Shown in pieces: positions 44,271-52,730 of a stretch of 64,000 nt of DNA. A program made the position numbers and the translations under genes. This DNA comes from Oscillibacter valericigenes Sjm18-20 (GTDB taxonomy: Bacteria > Bacillota > Clostridia > Oscillospirales > Oscillospiraceae), in NCBI GenBank assembly GCA_000283575.1, contig AP012044.1, positions 620,001 to 684,000 of the forward strand, in the 5' to 3' direction. Under the pieces are notes generated by a model. That model was given only the letters and a program-made list of their open reading frames with translations. It was not told where the DNA came from and did no database searches. Position 1 is the first letter of the stretch; each line of letters opens with the position of its first letter.

Positions 44271-44299
44271 ATAGTATGGTAGCATATTGTTCACTGCAA
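44271..44299 (-). promoter_or_regulatory. Promoter of the APC permease gene
   Basis: TTGCAG (44294-44299), 17 bases, TACTAT (44271-44276) on the minus strand, in the divergent gap with the AraC gene. Confidence 0.65.
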
Positions 44300-44429
44300 T
44301 TTTGGCACAAATCGGAATTTTCCAATAAGAAATTTTGTGCTAAACTAGAATATCATCCGTATATTTAACCGGAATCAAAAAGAAGAATTTAATTTGCCAA
44401 CGCACTACTGTGGAAAAGGAGGGATTTCC

Positions 44430-45299
44430 GTGTCCCTGTACATCAGCAGTAAGCAGCTTGATCGTGACGATTTGGAGCGGCCGCCGGTGCCGCTGCTGTT
44501 GCTGTCGCCCGATCTGAGCATGCAGCACAGAACCTTTCCCGAGGAGTTCGAGTTTGGAAAACTGCTACAGGATATGTTCGAGCTGAATAATGCGGGCGGC
44601 GGAGAGGAGCCCTATTTTTTGCTGCCCAGCGGCTGCATGACAATGATCTTCCGTCTCAGTCCCCGGGCTGCCAGCTGCATCCTGTGCGGAGCACTGACAA
44701 CGATGCGGCGGATGCGGATTCCGGCCGGGTCTCTCGCGTTCTGCGTAAGGTTTCGACCAGAGAGCAGCGACTGGCTCGTTGGCCACAGTGTGTCTTTGCT
44801 GACGGACCGGGCCGCGCCGCTGACGCGCTATCTGCATGGCACCGATCAGCTGCTCACCAGTCTGCGCAGAAGCGAATCTTTCCACGAGCGATGCGTGCTG
44901 ATTACCCGTATGCTGTCTGCCCGGGAGGCCGGGCAGTACAGGCCCATGGCCCTGCTGTGCCGCTGCATGAACCTGATTTACGTCAGCCGCGGACTGGCGC
45001 GGGTGTCAGAGATTGCGGCCACCGTGGGCTGCAGCGACCGATATCTCAACCGCGTTTTTCAAGAGCGGGTGGGAATTTCCCCCAAGCTGTACAGCGAGAT
45101 CATCAAGATGCAGTTTTCCCTGTACAGTATCCTGACAACCCGGCCCAAATCGCTGCTGGATACCGCCGTAAATTATGGATATTTCGACCAGACGCACATG
45201 AACCGCTCATACCGCAAATTTTTGGATTGTACCGCCAGCGACATCCGCTATGCGGACAGCAGGACGATCAGCGCGGATGATATCCCCGCTGCTCTGTGA
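44430..45299 (+). CDS. AraC-family regulator 1
   Basis: 289 residues. The C-terminal double helix-turn-helix covers about residues 185-280 (VSEIAATVGCSDRYLNRVFQERVGI; GYFDQTHMNRSYRKF). The N-terminal sensing part (LYISSKQ; LSMQHRTFPEEFEFGKLLQDMF) closely resembles the AraC protein at 49903-50775. The start is GTG at 44430 with AAGGAGG seven bases upstream. The kinase gene begins 22 bases downstream, so regulator and kinase likely share a transcript. Confidence 0.87.
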   Translation: MSLYISSKQLDRDDLERPPVPLLLLSPDLSMQHRTFPEEFEFGKLLQDMFELNNAGGGEEPYFLLPSGCMTMIFRLSPRAASCILCGALTTMRRMRIPAGSLAFCVRFRPESSDWLVGHSVSLLTDRAAPLTRYLHGTDQLLTSLRRSESFHERCVLITRMLSAREAGQYRPMALLCRCMNLIYVSRGLARVSEIAATVGCSDRYLNRVFQERVGISPKLYSEIIKMQFSLYSILTTRPKSLLDTAVNYGYFDQTHMNRSYRKFLDCTASDIRYADSRTISADDIPAAL

Positions 45300-45321
45300 T
45301 TTGATTTGAGGAGGCCGCGCC

Positions 45322-46815
45322 ATGAAGAAATTTTTCTTGGGACTGGATCAGGGCACCACCGGCACCACTGCCATCCTGTTCGATGAGAACTGGAACTTGA
45401 TTGCCCGGGGATATCGGGAGATCGGACAGATCTATCCGCAGGACGGCTGGGTAGAGCACAACGCCGTCGATATCTGGAATTCGACGAAAGCCGCCGTCCG
45501 GGAGGCTATGGCGGCTGTGGGCGCGCAGCCCGGAGACATTGCCTGCATCGGGATTGACCACGAGGGCGAGTCCGTAGTCATGTGGGATAAGCTCAGCGGT
45601 GAACCGATCTACAACACCATCGTGTGGCAGGACCGCCGCACGGCTCGTTACACGGATAAGCTGGCGGCGGAACACGGCGACTTGATCCGGGAGCGGACCG
45701 GCCTGATAGTCGATTCCTATTTCAGCGCGCCAAAACTTCACTGGCTGATGGAAAATGTACCGGAGTCCAAGTCTCTTTTGGCGCAGGGGCGGCTGCTGGC
45801 GGGAACCATGGACACCTGGCTGGTTTGGAAGATGACCCACGGAAAGCTCCATATCACAGACGCCTCTACCGCCTCCCGCACGATGATGCTGAACCTGCGC
45901 AGCGGGGACTGGGATCAGGACGTGCTGGACATTATGGGCGTGGACCGCAGTATTTTGCCGGCGATCTGTGACAGCGCCATGCTGTTCGGCTATACGGATC
46001 CCATGGACTTTTGCGGCATCAACGCCCCCATTTCCGGCGTTTTGGTGGATCAGCAGGCGGCGCTGTTCGGTCAGACCTGTATCACGCCCGGCACCGTGAA
46101 GACCACTTACGGCACCGGATGCTTCATGCTGATGAACACGGGGGACACGCCGGTATATTCTCCCAACGGCATTCTCACCACGGTGGCCTGGCAGCTGAAA
46201 GGGAATCGCAGCTTTGCCCTGGATGGCGGAATTTACATCTCCGGGGCGGCGACGCAGTGGCTGCGGGACGGGCTGAAGATTATCAAGTCCGCGTCGGAGA
46301 CGGAGGCTATGGCGCTGAAGGCGGGCGACAACGGTGGAGTGTATTTTGTCCCGTCCTTCACGGGGCTGGCAGCCCCCTACTGGGACTCCTATGCGCGGGG
46401 GATGATGATCGGCATCACTGCCGGAACGACGCAGGAGCATGTGGTCCGGGCCACCCTGGAATCCACCGCCTATCAGGTCAGCGATGTGCTGAAGGTGATG
46501 GAGAGGGATTCCAGTGTCCCGATCAGCGTCATGCGCTGCGACGGCGGCGCGACGGCCAACAATTTCCTGATGCAGTTCCAGGCGGATATTTTGGGGATTC
46601 CCTTGAATGTACCGGAGATTTCGGATACCACGGCCCTGGGGGCCGCGTACATGGCGGCCATTGGCATCGGAATCTTTTCCTCCCCGTCTGAACTGGCGGG
46701 CCATTGGCGGCTGGCCCGCAGCTTCGAACCCAGGATGAGCGCGGACCAGCGGGAGAGTCTGCTGGCAAATTGGCACCGGGCCGTTGAGCGAGCGCAGAAC
46801 TGGATTCTAAATTGA
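45322..46815 (+). CDS. FGGY-family kinase, glycerol-kinase-like, altered substrate site (copy 1)
   Basis: 497 residues with both FGGY domains: phosphate-binding DQGTTGTTAILFD (residue 9), the WVEHNAVDIW motif, VDQQAALFGQ and the adenosine motif TTYGTGCFMLMNTGD. E. coli GlpK holds glycerol with Arg83, Glu84, Tyr135 and Asp245. Here the Arg position is Gly82 (IDHEGESVV instead of TNQRETT), while the Glu, Tyr (DSYFSAPKL) and Asp remain. Phosphorylation of a polyol or amino alcohol other than glycerol is therefore likely. GAGGAGG precedes the ATG. Confidence 0.85.
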   Translation: MKKFFLGLDQGTTGTTAILFDENWNLIARGYREIGQIYPQDGWVEHNAVDIWNSTKAAVREAMAAVGAQPGDIACIGIDHEGESVVMWDKLSGEPIYNTIVWQDRRTARYTDKLAAEHGDLIRERTGLIVDSYFSAPKLHWLMENVPESKSLLAQGRLLAGTMDTWLVWKMTHGKLHITDASTASRTMMLNLRSGDWDQDVLDIMGVDRSILPAICDSAMLFGYTDPMDFCGINAPISGVLVDQQAALFGQTCITPGTVKTTYGTGCFMLMNTGDTPVYSPNGILTTVAWQLKGNRSFALDGGIYISGAATQWLRDGLKIIKSASETEAMALKAGDNGGVYFVPSFTGLAAPYWDSYARGMMIGITAGTTQEHVVRATLESTAYQVSDVLKVMERDSSVPISVMRCDGGATANNFLMQFQADILGIPLNVPEISDTTALGAAYMAAIGIGIFSSPSELAGHWRLARSFEPRMSADQRESLLANWHRAVERAQNWILN

Positions 46816-46866
46816 CCGCTTGCTGGACATAAGGCGAAAGAAATACAGCGACCTTACCATATGTAA

Positions 46867-46903
46867 AAAGACGTTTCCGCTCTGAGTGGGCGGAAACGTC
46901 TTT
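46867..46903. terminator. Bidirectional terminator between the two kinase genes
   Basis: AAAGACGTTTCCGC and GCGGAAACGTCTTT form a perfect 14-base stem with A/T tails between convergent genes. Confidence 0.9.
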
Positions 46904-46929
46904 CTTTTCATATTTTTGCACCTTAACGG

Positions 46930-48426
46930 TCAGTCTTCGCTCCAATATTTGGCCCGTTCTATGGCTCTGTGCCAGTGATATAGAAGGCTACCGCGCTGGT
47001 CCGCGCTCATCCTGGGTTCATAGCAGCGGGCGCAGCGCCAGATTTGCGACAGATCCTCCACGCCGCCGTAATCCCCAAGTCCAATGCTTCCTAGAAAAGC
47101 GGAGCCCAGAGCTGTGGTCGCCTCAATTTCCGGAATTTCCAGAGGAATTCCCAAGATATCCGCCTGGAACTGCATCAAAAAGGTGTTGGCTGTTGCCCGG
47201 CCGTTGCAGCGCATCACTGGAACGGAGACACCGGACTCCCGCCGCATCACGTCCAGCACGTCCCGCACCTGATAGGCGGTGGATTCAAGAGTGGCCCGGA
47301 CTACATGTGCCCGCTGGGTGCCGCCGGTAATGCCGATCATCATTCCCCGCGCATAGGAATCCCAGTGGGGAGCGGCCAGACCGGTAAATGCCGGGACAAA
47401 GTAAACGCCGCCGTTGTCGGGGACGGAGAGAGCCAGCTGTTCTGTATCCGCCGGGGACGCCACGACCTCCAGTCCCTCCTGAAGCCATTTTACCGCGGCA
47501 CCCGTGATGTAAACGCCGCCGTCCAGAGCGTAGGTGGTCTTTCCGTGGAGCCGCCAAGCCACCGTGGGCAGTAGGCCGTTTTTGGAGAGGGCCATCGCAT
47601 GCCCGGTGTTCATCAGCATAAAACATCCGGTGCCATAGGTGGTTTTTACGGAGCCGGGCGTAACGCAGGCCTGTCCCAGCAGGGCGGCCTGCTGGTCTAC
47701 CAGAACGCCGGACAAAGGTGCCCGGATGCCCTGAAAGCTCTCGGGGTCCGTTTGGACGCCGGAGATTGTGCTGTCGGAGATCGTGGGGAGGATGGAGAGG
47801 TCCAGATCGAACAAATCGACCAGCTCCGGACACCAATTGCCCTCCGTCACATCGAACAGCATCGTGCGGGAGGCGGTAGAGGCGTCCGTGATGTGGGTTT
47901 TGCCGCCGGTCATCCGCCAGACAATCCATGTGTCCATGGTCCCCGCCAACAGGCGGCCCTGGCGCAGATATTCCCGGGCGTTTTCCACGTGGTCCAGCAT
48001 CCATTTGAGTTTGGTTGCGCTGAAATAGGAGTCAATCATCAGCCCTGTTTTTTTGCGGACCAGAAAATTGTACTGATCCGCCATGGCATCGGCATACCGG
48101 GCGGTGCGGCGGTCCTGCCACACGATGGAGCGGCAGAGAGGACGGCCGGTTTTCGCGTCCCAGATGACCACAGTCTCGCCCTCATGATTGAGCCCGATGC
48201 TCCGAATCTGGTCCGGTCGGATGGCGGGGGCGCGGAGCGCCTGGGCCACCGCCCGCTGCACGGACTGCCACACCTCTTCGGCGTCGTGTTCGACCCAACC
48301 GTCCCGGGGATAAAAGAGATGGATATTACTGTAGCCCCGGGACGCTACATGCCAGGTGCTGTCGAACAGGATCGCCGTGGTGCCGGTGCTGCCCTGATCG
48401 ATTCCGAGATAATATTGCGCTGACAT
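46930..48426 (-). CDS. FGGY-family kinase, glycerol-kinase-like, altered substrate site (copy 2)
   Basis: 498 residues, clearly paralogous to the kinase at 45322-46815 along its whole length (DQGSTGTTAILFD, WVEHDAEEVW, VDQQAALLGQ, TTYGTGCFMLMNTG). It shares the same active-site change (LNHEGETVV, Gly83 for the glycerol-binding Arg). GGGGAGG precedes the ATG at 48426. It lies downstream of the aminotransferase gene on the same strand, about 270 bases away. The 48427-48698 gap holds an AT-rich stretch (a weak promoter, TAAAAT, near 48485) and a hairpin. Confidence 0.85.
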   Translation of the reverse strand: MSAQYYLGIDQGSTGTTAILFDSTWHVASRGYSNIHLFYPRDGWVEHDAEEVWQSVQRAVAQALRAPAIRPDQIRSIGLNHEGETVVIWDAKTGRPLCRSIVWQDRRTARYADAMADQYNFLVRKKTGLMIDSYFSATKLKWMLDHVENAREYLRQGRLLAGTMDTWIVWRMTGGKTHITDASTASRTMLFDVTEGNWCPELVDLFDLDLSILPTISDSTISGVQTDPESFQGIRAPLSGVLVDQQAALLGQACVTPGSVKTTYGTGCFMLMNTGHAMALSKNGLLPTVAWRLHGKTTYALDGGVYITGAAVKWLQEGLEVVASPADTEQLALSVPDNGGVYFVPAFTGLAAPHWDSYARGMMIGITGGTQRAHVVRATLESTAYQVRDVLDVMRRESGVSVPVMRCNGRATANTFLMQFQADILGIPLEIPEIEATTALGSAFLGSIGLGDYGGVEDLSQIWRCARCYEPRMSADQRGSLLYHWHRAIERAKYWSED

Positions 48427-48622
48427 AGTTTCCTCCCCTGTAAACGGGATTTTTTGCATGGAATTTGCGGGGTTTTATTAATAGACTATTTTACTTTACC
48501 ACACTTTCCATTCTGAAAAAAGGAAAAGTTTTGCGTTCCTTAAAAGAGCTCACACTTGGAGCGAAAGAACATTGTCCGCCCCAGACCAAAATACAGGAAA
48601 CGCCGCAATTACGGGCAACCAG

Positions 48623-48662
48623 ACGGTGGACGGTGAAAGTTTCCGCTTCCACCGTCCACCGT
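48623..48662. terminator. Hairpin after the aminotransferase gene
   Basis: ACGGTGGACGGTG and CACCGTCCACCGT pair perfectly over 13 bases. The only T-run is on the plus-strand side, so efficiency on the minus strand is uncertain. Confidence 0.6.
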
Positions 48663-48698
48663 TTTGTATGGGCCATATAAGAAAAGGAAGAGACCGGG

Positions 48699-49796
48699 TT
48701 ATTTACCGAGCCGGTTCAGCACGACCTGGAAGACCTCCAGCATGTTATAGCAGTCCTGCTCATAGATTTCGCCCATGTTGGCGATTTGGATCATGCCGTT
48801 TTTGCCATAGTCACCCTTGCCGATATAGAATGTATAGCCCCGCTTGGTCATCTCGTCCAGAAAATTCTGAGCGTCCATTCCGGCGGGCAGATAGACAGAG
48901 GTGACGGTGTTGGCCATGTTGTCATCCAGCAGCAGGCGGCAGCCCATGGAGAGCACGCCCTCGCGGATGATCGCGGCACAGCGCTGGTACCGGGCGATGC
49001 GTCCTGCCAGGGTCTCATCCTCGATGATGTTGGTCAGGGCCACGTTCAAAGGCCAGAACAGGTTGACATTGGGGGTATTGGGGGTCTGGTGGGCAGTGAT
49101 GGAACTCTGATAGTGCTTGTAGAGGTTCAGATATACGTTCTTGCACTGGTCGGAGGTCAGACTGTCCAGCAGGGACTTCCTGGCGCAGATATAGGCGGCG
49201 CCGGGAAACGCACCGATGCACTTGCCGCCGACGGAAGTGCAGACGGAGATGTGATTTTGCACCACGTCGATGTTTTGGCCGCCGGCGGCGGAGACGCAGT
49301 CCACAGAGAAAATCTTGCCGTATTTGTCACACAGGGCGCCCACTTTGGAGACAGGGTTAATCATGCCGGTAGAAGTTTCGTGGAAGACCATGGCCACAAC
49401 CTTCACGTTGGGATGATCTTTCAGCGCCTGCTCCACCACGGCCAAATCCGGCATGGTGGCCCAGGGGAAAGACAAATCCACCAGGGGAATGCTGTACTTG
49501 CTGATAATCTCCAGCAGCCGCTCACCGAACACGCCGTTGCGAATCAGAAGAACTTCTTCGTCGGGCTTGAAGATGGAGGAGAGCACCGTTTCGTTGGAGG
49601 ATGTGCCGGAACCGGAGATGATCAGGCTGTAGTAAGAGTCGTCGGCGTTGAACAGCTTCAGAATCTTGGCCTGAGTGTCCTGAAACATCTCCTCAAACTC
49701 GTGACTGCGGTGGCAGATATCATAGTGCAGCAGGGCGCGGCGGACATTATCCTTAACCATAACGGGACCGGGGCTGAAAAGTTTTGTCATACTCAT
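48699..49796 (-). CDS. Class V PLP-dependent aminotransferase (PhnW/AGXT-like)
   Basis: 365 residues. It starts KLFSPGPVMV, has the GSGTSSNETV phosphate site (about residues 62-71), PLP-ring Asp166 (SVDCVSA) and Schiff-base Lys192 (SVGGKCIGAFPG). Relatives are alanine-glyoxylate and 2-aminoethylphosphonate-pyruvate aminotransferases, which deaminate small amines to aldehydes or keto acids. The substrate is unknown. AGGAGG lies eight bases before the ATG at 49796. It sits between an AraC regulator gene and kinase copy 2, all on the minus strand. Confidence 0.85.
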   Translation of the reverse strand: MSMTKLFSPGPVMVKDNVRRALLHYDICHRSHEFEEMFQDTQAKILKLFNADDSYYSLIISGSGTSSNETVLSSIFKPDEEVLLIRNGVFGERLLEIISKYSIPLVDLSFPWATMPDLAVVEQALKDHPNVKVVAMVFHETSTGMINPVSKVGALCDKYGKIFSVDCVSAAGGQNIDVVQNHISVCTSVGGKCIGAFPGAAYICARKSLLDSLTSDQCKNVYLNLYKHYQSSITAHQTPNTPNVNLFWPLNVALTNIIEDETLAGRIARYQRCAAIIREGVLSMGCRLLLDDNMANTVTSVYLPAGMDAQNFLDEMTKRGYTFYIGKGDYGKNGMIQIANMGEIYEQDCYNMLEVFQVVLNRLGK

Positions 49797-49902
49797 GAGT
49801 AATCCCTCCTAAAAGTTTGACCAGATAATTTGATGGGTTTCAAACGATAATTTTAACGCGCGGGGGCGCGGGGAAAGCAAGAGCGATAAAAGGGAACCAC
49901 GC

Positions 49903-50775
49903 TCAGATAAGGGAGGCGGCTCCCTGAAGATTGATGAAGCCGTTGCTGGCGGCGCGCATATCGCCTGCGGTGCAGTCCAGGAACTTGCGGAAAGAGCGGT
50001 TCATGTGGGTCTGGTCGAAATAGCCGCAACACTCCGCGGTGGACATCAGGGCCTTCGGCTTGGTGGCCACAATGAGATACAGGGAAAATTGAAGCTGAAT
50101 CAATTCACAAAAGAGCTTGGCGGAAATGCCGATATGCTCTTGGAACATCCGGTTTATGTAGCGCTCACTGCATCCCATTTCTGAGGCAATCTGCGCAACC
50201 TTGACGATGCCCCTGTGTTCCGAGATGTACCGGACCGACCGGCCGACCAGGGGAAACGGCCGATAGTGCGCGGCGCCCGCAGTACACAGGGTGCGGACCA
50301 AAAAAACGTTCCGGGCATGGAATGACTCGCTGCGCCGCATGGCGGAGGAGAGATTGTCCGGAGAAGAGAGATACTGGGACAGGGGCTGCGATTGTCCGGC
50401 CAGTTCACAGGCGGAAAGCGGGCTGAAGTATCGCATGCTTCCGGGGTGGAAGCGCATACAAAATGCGCTGGACTGGGGCGGAAGCGACAGCTTTTTCAGC
50501 AAAGAGGTAGGGCCGCACAGCTCCGCACGGGTGAGTTCCCTCTTGAACAGGAAAACCGCCAGAAGCCCGCCGTAAGGCAGGATGGGATAAGACAGGGTGG
50601 TACCGCTGGGATTTGCGATTTCGAAAGAATCCATAATCAGGTGGCCGAGTTCGTGTTCCGACGGAAAGATTCGGTGCTGGAGGGAGAGTTCGGGACCATT
50701 CCAGAGAAAAGGGGTAAGCTCCTGCGGTTCCGGCACGGAGCGGGGTACCTGATTGGCACTGATGTAAAACGACAT
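49903..50775 (-). CDS. AraC-family regulator 2
   Basis: 290 residues, similar from end to end to regulator 1 (SFYISANQ; LSLQHRIFPSEHELGHLIMD; GYFDQTHMNRSFRKFLDCTA). The C-terminal helix-turn-helix pair lies at about residues 190-280. Of two adjacent ATGs (50778, 50775) the second aligns with regulator 1 and has the better spacing to AGGAGG. It probably controls the aminotransferase-kinase pair downstream. The 50776-51164 gap holds only its AT-rich upstream region; I see no gene there. Confidence 0.87.
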   Translation of the reverse strand: MSFYISANQVPRSVPEPQELTPFLWNGPELSLQHRIFPSEHELGHLIMDSFEIANPSGTTLSYPILPYGGLLAVFLFKRELTRAELCGPTSLLKKLSLPPQSSAFCMRFHPGSMRYFSPLSACELAGQSQPLSQYLSSPDNLSSAMRRSESFHARNVFLVRTLCTAGAAHYRPFPLVGRSVRYISEHRGIVKVAQIASEMGCSERYINRMFQEHIGISAKLFCELIQLQFSLYLIVATKPKALMSTAECCGYFDQTHMNRSFRKFLDCTAGDMRAASNGFINLQGAASLI

Positions 50776-51164
50776 CATATCCCTCCTCACCAAATCATAA
50801 AAAACGGAACGCCCCGGATTATTGATCAATCATATTACTAACATACCGCAGAAAAAAAGGAAATTCAATTCTGAAATTTACCAGCTTTATGCCTTCTTTA
50901 TGCCTTTCTGGGCCCTGAGCTTCCGAATTGCGGACAAATTTCAATTGAATCAAAAAGAGGGCCCAACGAACGGAAACCCTGCGGGATGCCGTGCGCTGAG
51001 ACGCGTTTTTCAGCAGCTGCGTTCGCACTGAGGAATTCGATCAGGGTGATGTCTCGTCCAGTCCTGTCCGTGGGGCCGGAAATGCTCCTACAGGGGATAT
51101 GGTCTCATATAGAAATTCCGGTATTTGGGCGTCAGGCCTCATAGATTTGCTTCTTCAATGCTTG

Positions 51165-51785
51165 TTATAGGATAAGGCTGTCAGCAGTTACCGCTTCTGA
51201 AAGGGGGAGGGGCGCGTAGCTCTTGACTTTTTCAAAGGCCACCGGGGTGACGCCCGCATATTTCTTGAAGACCTTGGTGAAGTGGGGCTGATCGTAATAG
51301 CCGTTACGCTGGGCCACTTCCACAATAGGGACGTAAGGCTGTTCCATCATCATACGCAGAGCACTTTGAAAGCGGATATTGTCAATGGCGCTTTTGGGCG
51401 AAAGTCCGACCTGTTCGGACAGAACCTGGTGGAAATAGCGAGAGCTGTATCCCGTCTGTTTTTCAAGATCGGTCATGCGGACGTTCCCATGCTGGCCCAG
51501 AATGTTGTGCATGACGGCCTGGGTCATGCGGCCGATGGTCAGGTCCCTGCTGCGGCGTTCCCACTCGCGGATGAAAGTCAGCAAATGCTGCTTTCGCTCC
51601 TCAAAGCTCCGGGCAGCGGCTATCTGCTCGGGGTAAGAACCCACAGAAAGCAAATCCGACAACGGTGCCTCCCGATCCGCCAGCTCCTTGCTGGAGATGT
51701 TGAAAATGCGGGAAAATTCACCGGGAAAGAATTGGCAGGCAAACACATGGGGCATCCCGTACAGCGAGACCACCTTGCTTTGGCT
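51165..51785 (-). pseudogene. AraC-family regulator 3, 5' half deleted
   Basis: The recognisable part (VVSLYGMPHVFACQFFPGEF to the stop) has the end of a sensing domain and a complete C-terminal helix-turn-helix (LEKQTGYSSRYFHQVLSEQ; NGYYDQPHFTKVFKKYAGVT). The open frame continues upstream to 51938, but those codons are antisense to the eutH remnant and have no AraC similarity. The gene has lost its start and about the first half of its sensor domain. A hybrid protein from an internal start might still bind DNA. Confidence 0.7.
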
Positions 51786-51801
51786 CAGGGCGCCGCAGTC
51801 G

Positions 51802-52102
51802 ACGGGATTGACGCCCATTGCGGGGATGGACGGGCTGGATACCGTTTTTCCCGTGGTGGGTGGCATCACCGTGTTCCTAGCGGGCGCATGATCAACGTGG
51901 CGTTTCTGGTGTCTGCCTCCTGTATGCTGGGGGACCATATGGCGTATACGGTCCAGACAGCGCCGGAACTTTGCGGCGCGGTGGGGCCTTGGGCAAAGCG
52001 GCGGGCGGCGTTACGGCGGTGGCGCTGGCGGTAATCCTGGCACCGCGGCTGCTGAAACGGAATACGTCGGCGGCTGAAAAAGCGCCCGGTGATTCAAATT
52101 AA
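51802..52102 (+). pseudogene. eutH: eutH remnant (ethanolamine transporter)
   Basis: Three pieces of EutH can be read. 51802-51888 gives TGLTPIAGMDGLDTVFPVVG and GITVFLAGA. Then, after a deletion and out of frame, comes MINVAFLVSASCMLGDHMAY, TVQTAPELCGA. After a one-base loss near 51988, GKAAGGVTAVALAVILAPRL and LKRNTSAAEKAPGDSN run to a TAA at 52102. Intact EutH has about 400 residues; only about 100 survive. The intact terminator follows. Confidence 0.75.
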
Positions 52103-52108
52103 ATGGGG

Positions 52109-52154
52109 CACAGTATTCTCTGCCGGCATTGCTGGCAGAGAATACTGTGTTTTT
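52109..52154 (+). terminator. Terminator of the eutH remnant
   Basis: CACAGTATTCTCTGCC and GGCAGAGAATACTGTG (16-base perfect stem, 9-base loop) are followed by TTTTT. Confidence 0.9.
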
Positions 52155-52260
52155 GCAAAGGACCTTTGTCCGATAACCGGCCCAGTGCAGACGCGTTGCT
52201 CGAAGAACAAACGACTTTTCGTTTGCGTTTTATCTAAATGCTGGAACAATAAATTTCATA

Positions 52261-52289
52261 TTGACAAAAATTGATTTGACGCATATACT
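52261..52289 (+). promoter_or_regulatory. Promoter of the arsenic operon
   Basis: Consensus TTGACA (52261-52266), 17 bases, TATACT (52284-52289), directly followed by the ArsR-type operator. Confidence 0.85.
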
Positions 52290-52297
52290 GATAACAC

Positions 52298-52313
52298 ATC
52301 AAACAATGTTGAT
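52298..52313 (+). promoter_or_regulatory. ArsR-type operator
   Basis: ATCAA, six bases, TTGAT: a short inverted repeat of the ArsR/SmtB kind, just after the -10 and covering the transcription start. It was probably bound by the ArsR encoded 14 bases downstream. Confidence 0.7.
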
Positions 52314-52326
52314 ATGAGGTGATGTA

Positions 52327-52635
52327 TTGGCAACGGTTTATGAAGAGCACGCAAAGGTGTTCAAGGCATTTTGTGACGAAAAACGTCTGAGGATACTCAA
52401 ACTTCTTCGCGGTGGTGAGAAGTGCGCCTGCGTTTTGCTGGAACAGCTGGACTTGGGACAGTCGGGGCTCTCTTACCATATGAAGATTTTGGTTGAGTCG
52501 GGTGTTGTGGAGAGTCGGCAGGAAGGAAAATGGACGCACTACAAAATCAGCGAGAAAGGCAGCGCCCATGCCGCTTCGCTGCTGAGGGAACTGACAACGC
52601 CGAACTTAGTTACGCAGGAGGATATCTGCTGCTAA
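52327..52635 (+). CDS. arsR: ArsR-family arsenic-responsive repressor
   Basis: 102 residues with a winged helix (LGQSGLSYHMKILVESGVVESRQEGKWTHY). A Cys pair (EKCACVLLEQL, about residues 35-37) stands where ArsR repressors carry ELCVCDL, the As(III)/Sb(III) sensor. The start is a TTG with AGGTGA upstream. It leads the arsenic operon and probably represses it until arsenite binds. Confidence 0.88.
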   Translation: MATVYEEHAKVFKAFCDEKRLRILKLLRGGEKCACVLLEQLDLGQSGLSYHMKILVESGVVESRQEGKWTHYKISEKGSAHAASLLRELTTPNLVTQEDICC

Positions 52636-52730
52636 AAATAAAGCCATCGTCCGGATGGCTTTTATTACGCAGAATAAATCAAAATTATTTGATGTGTTTG
52701 TCCTTTTATGAAAAGTGAGGTTAATAGCGG

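Noticed and set aside
50822..51031. Plus-strand frame in the gap before AraC regulator 2
   Set aside because: A short frame without a ribosome site, covering the regulator's own upstream region, with basic low-complexity residues and no family similarity.
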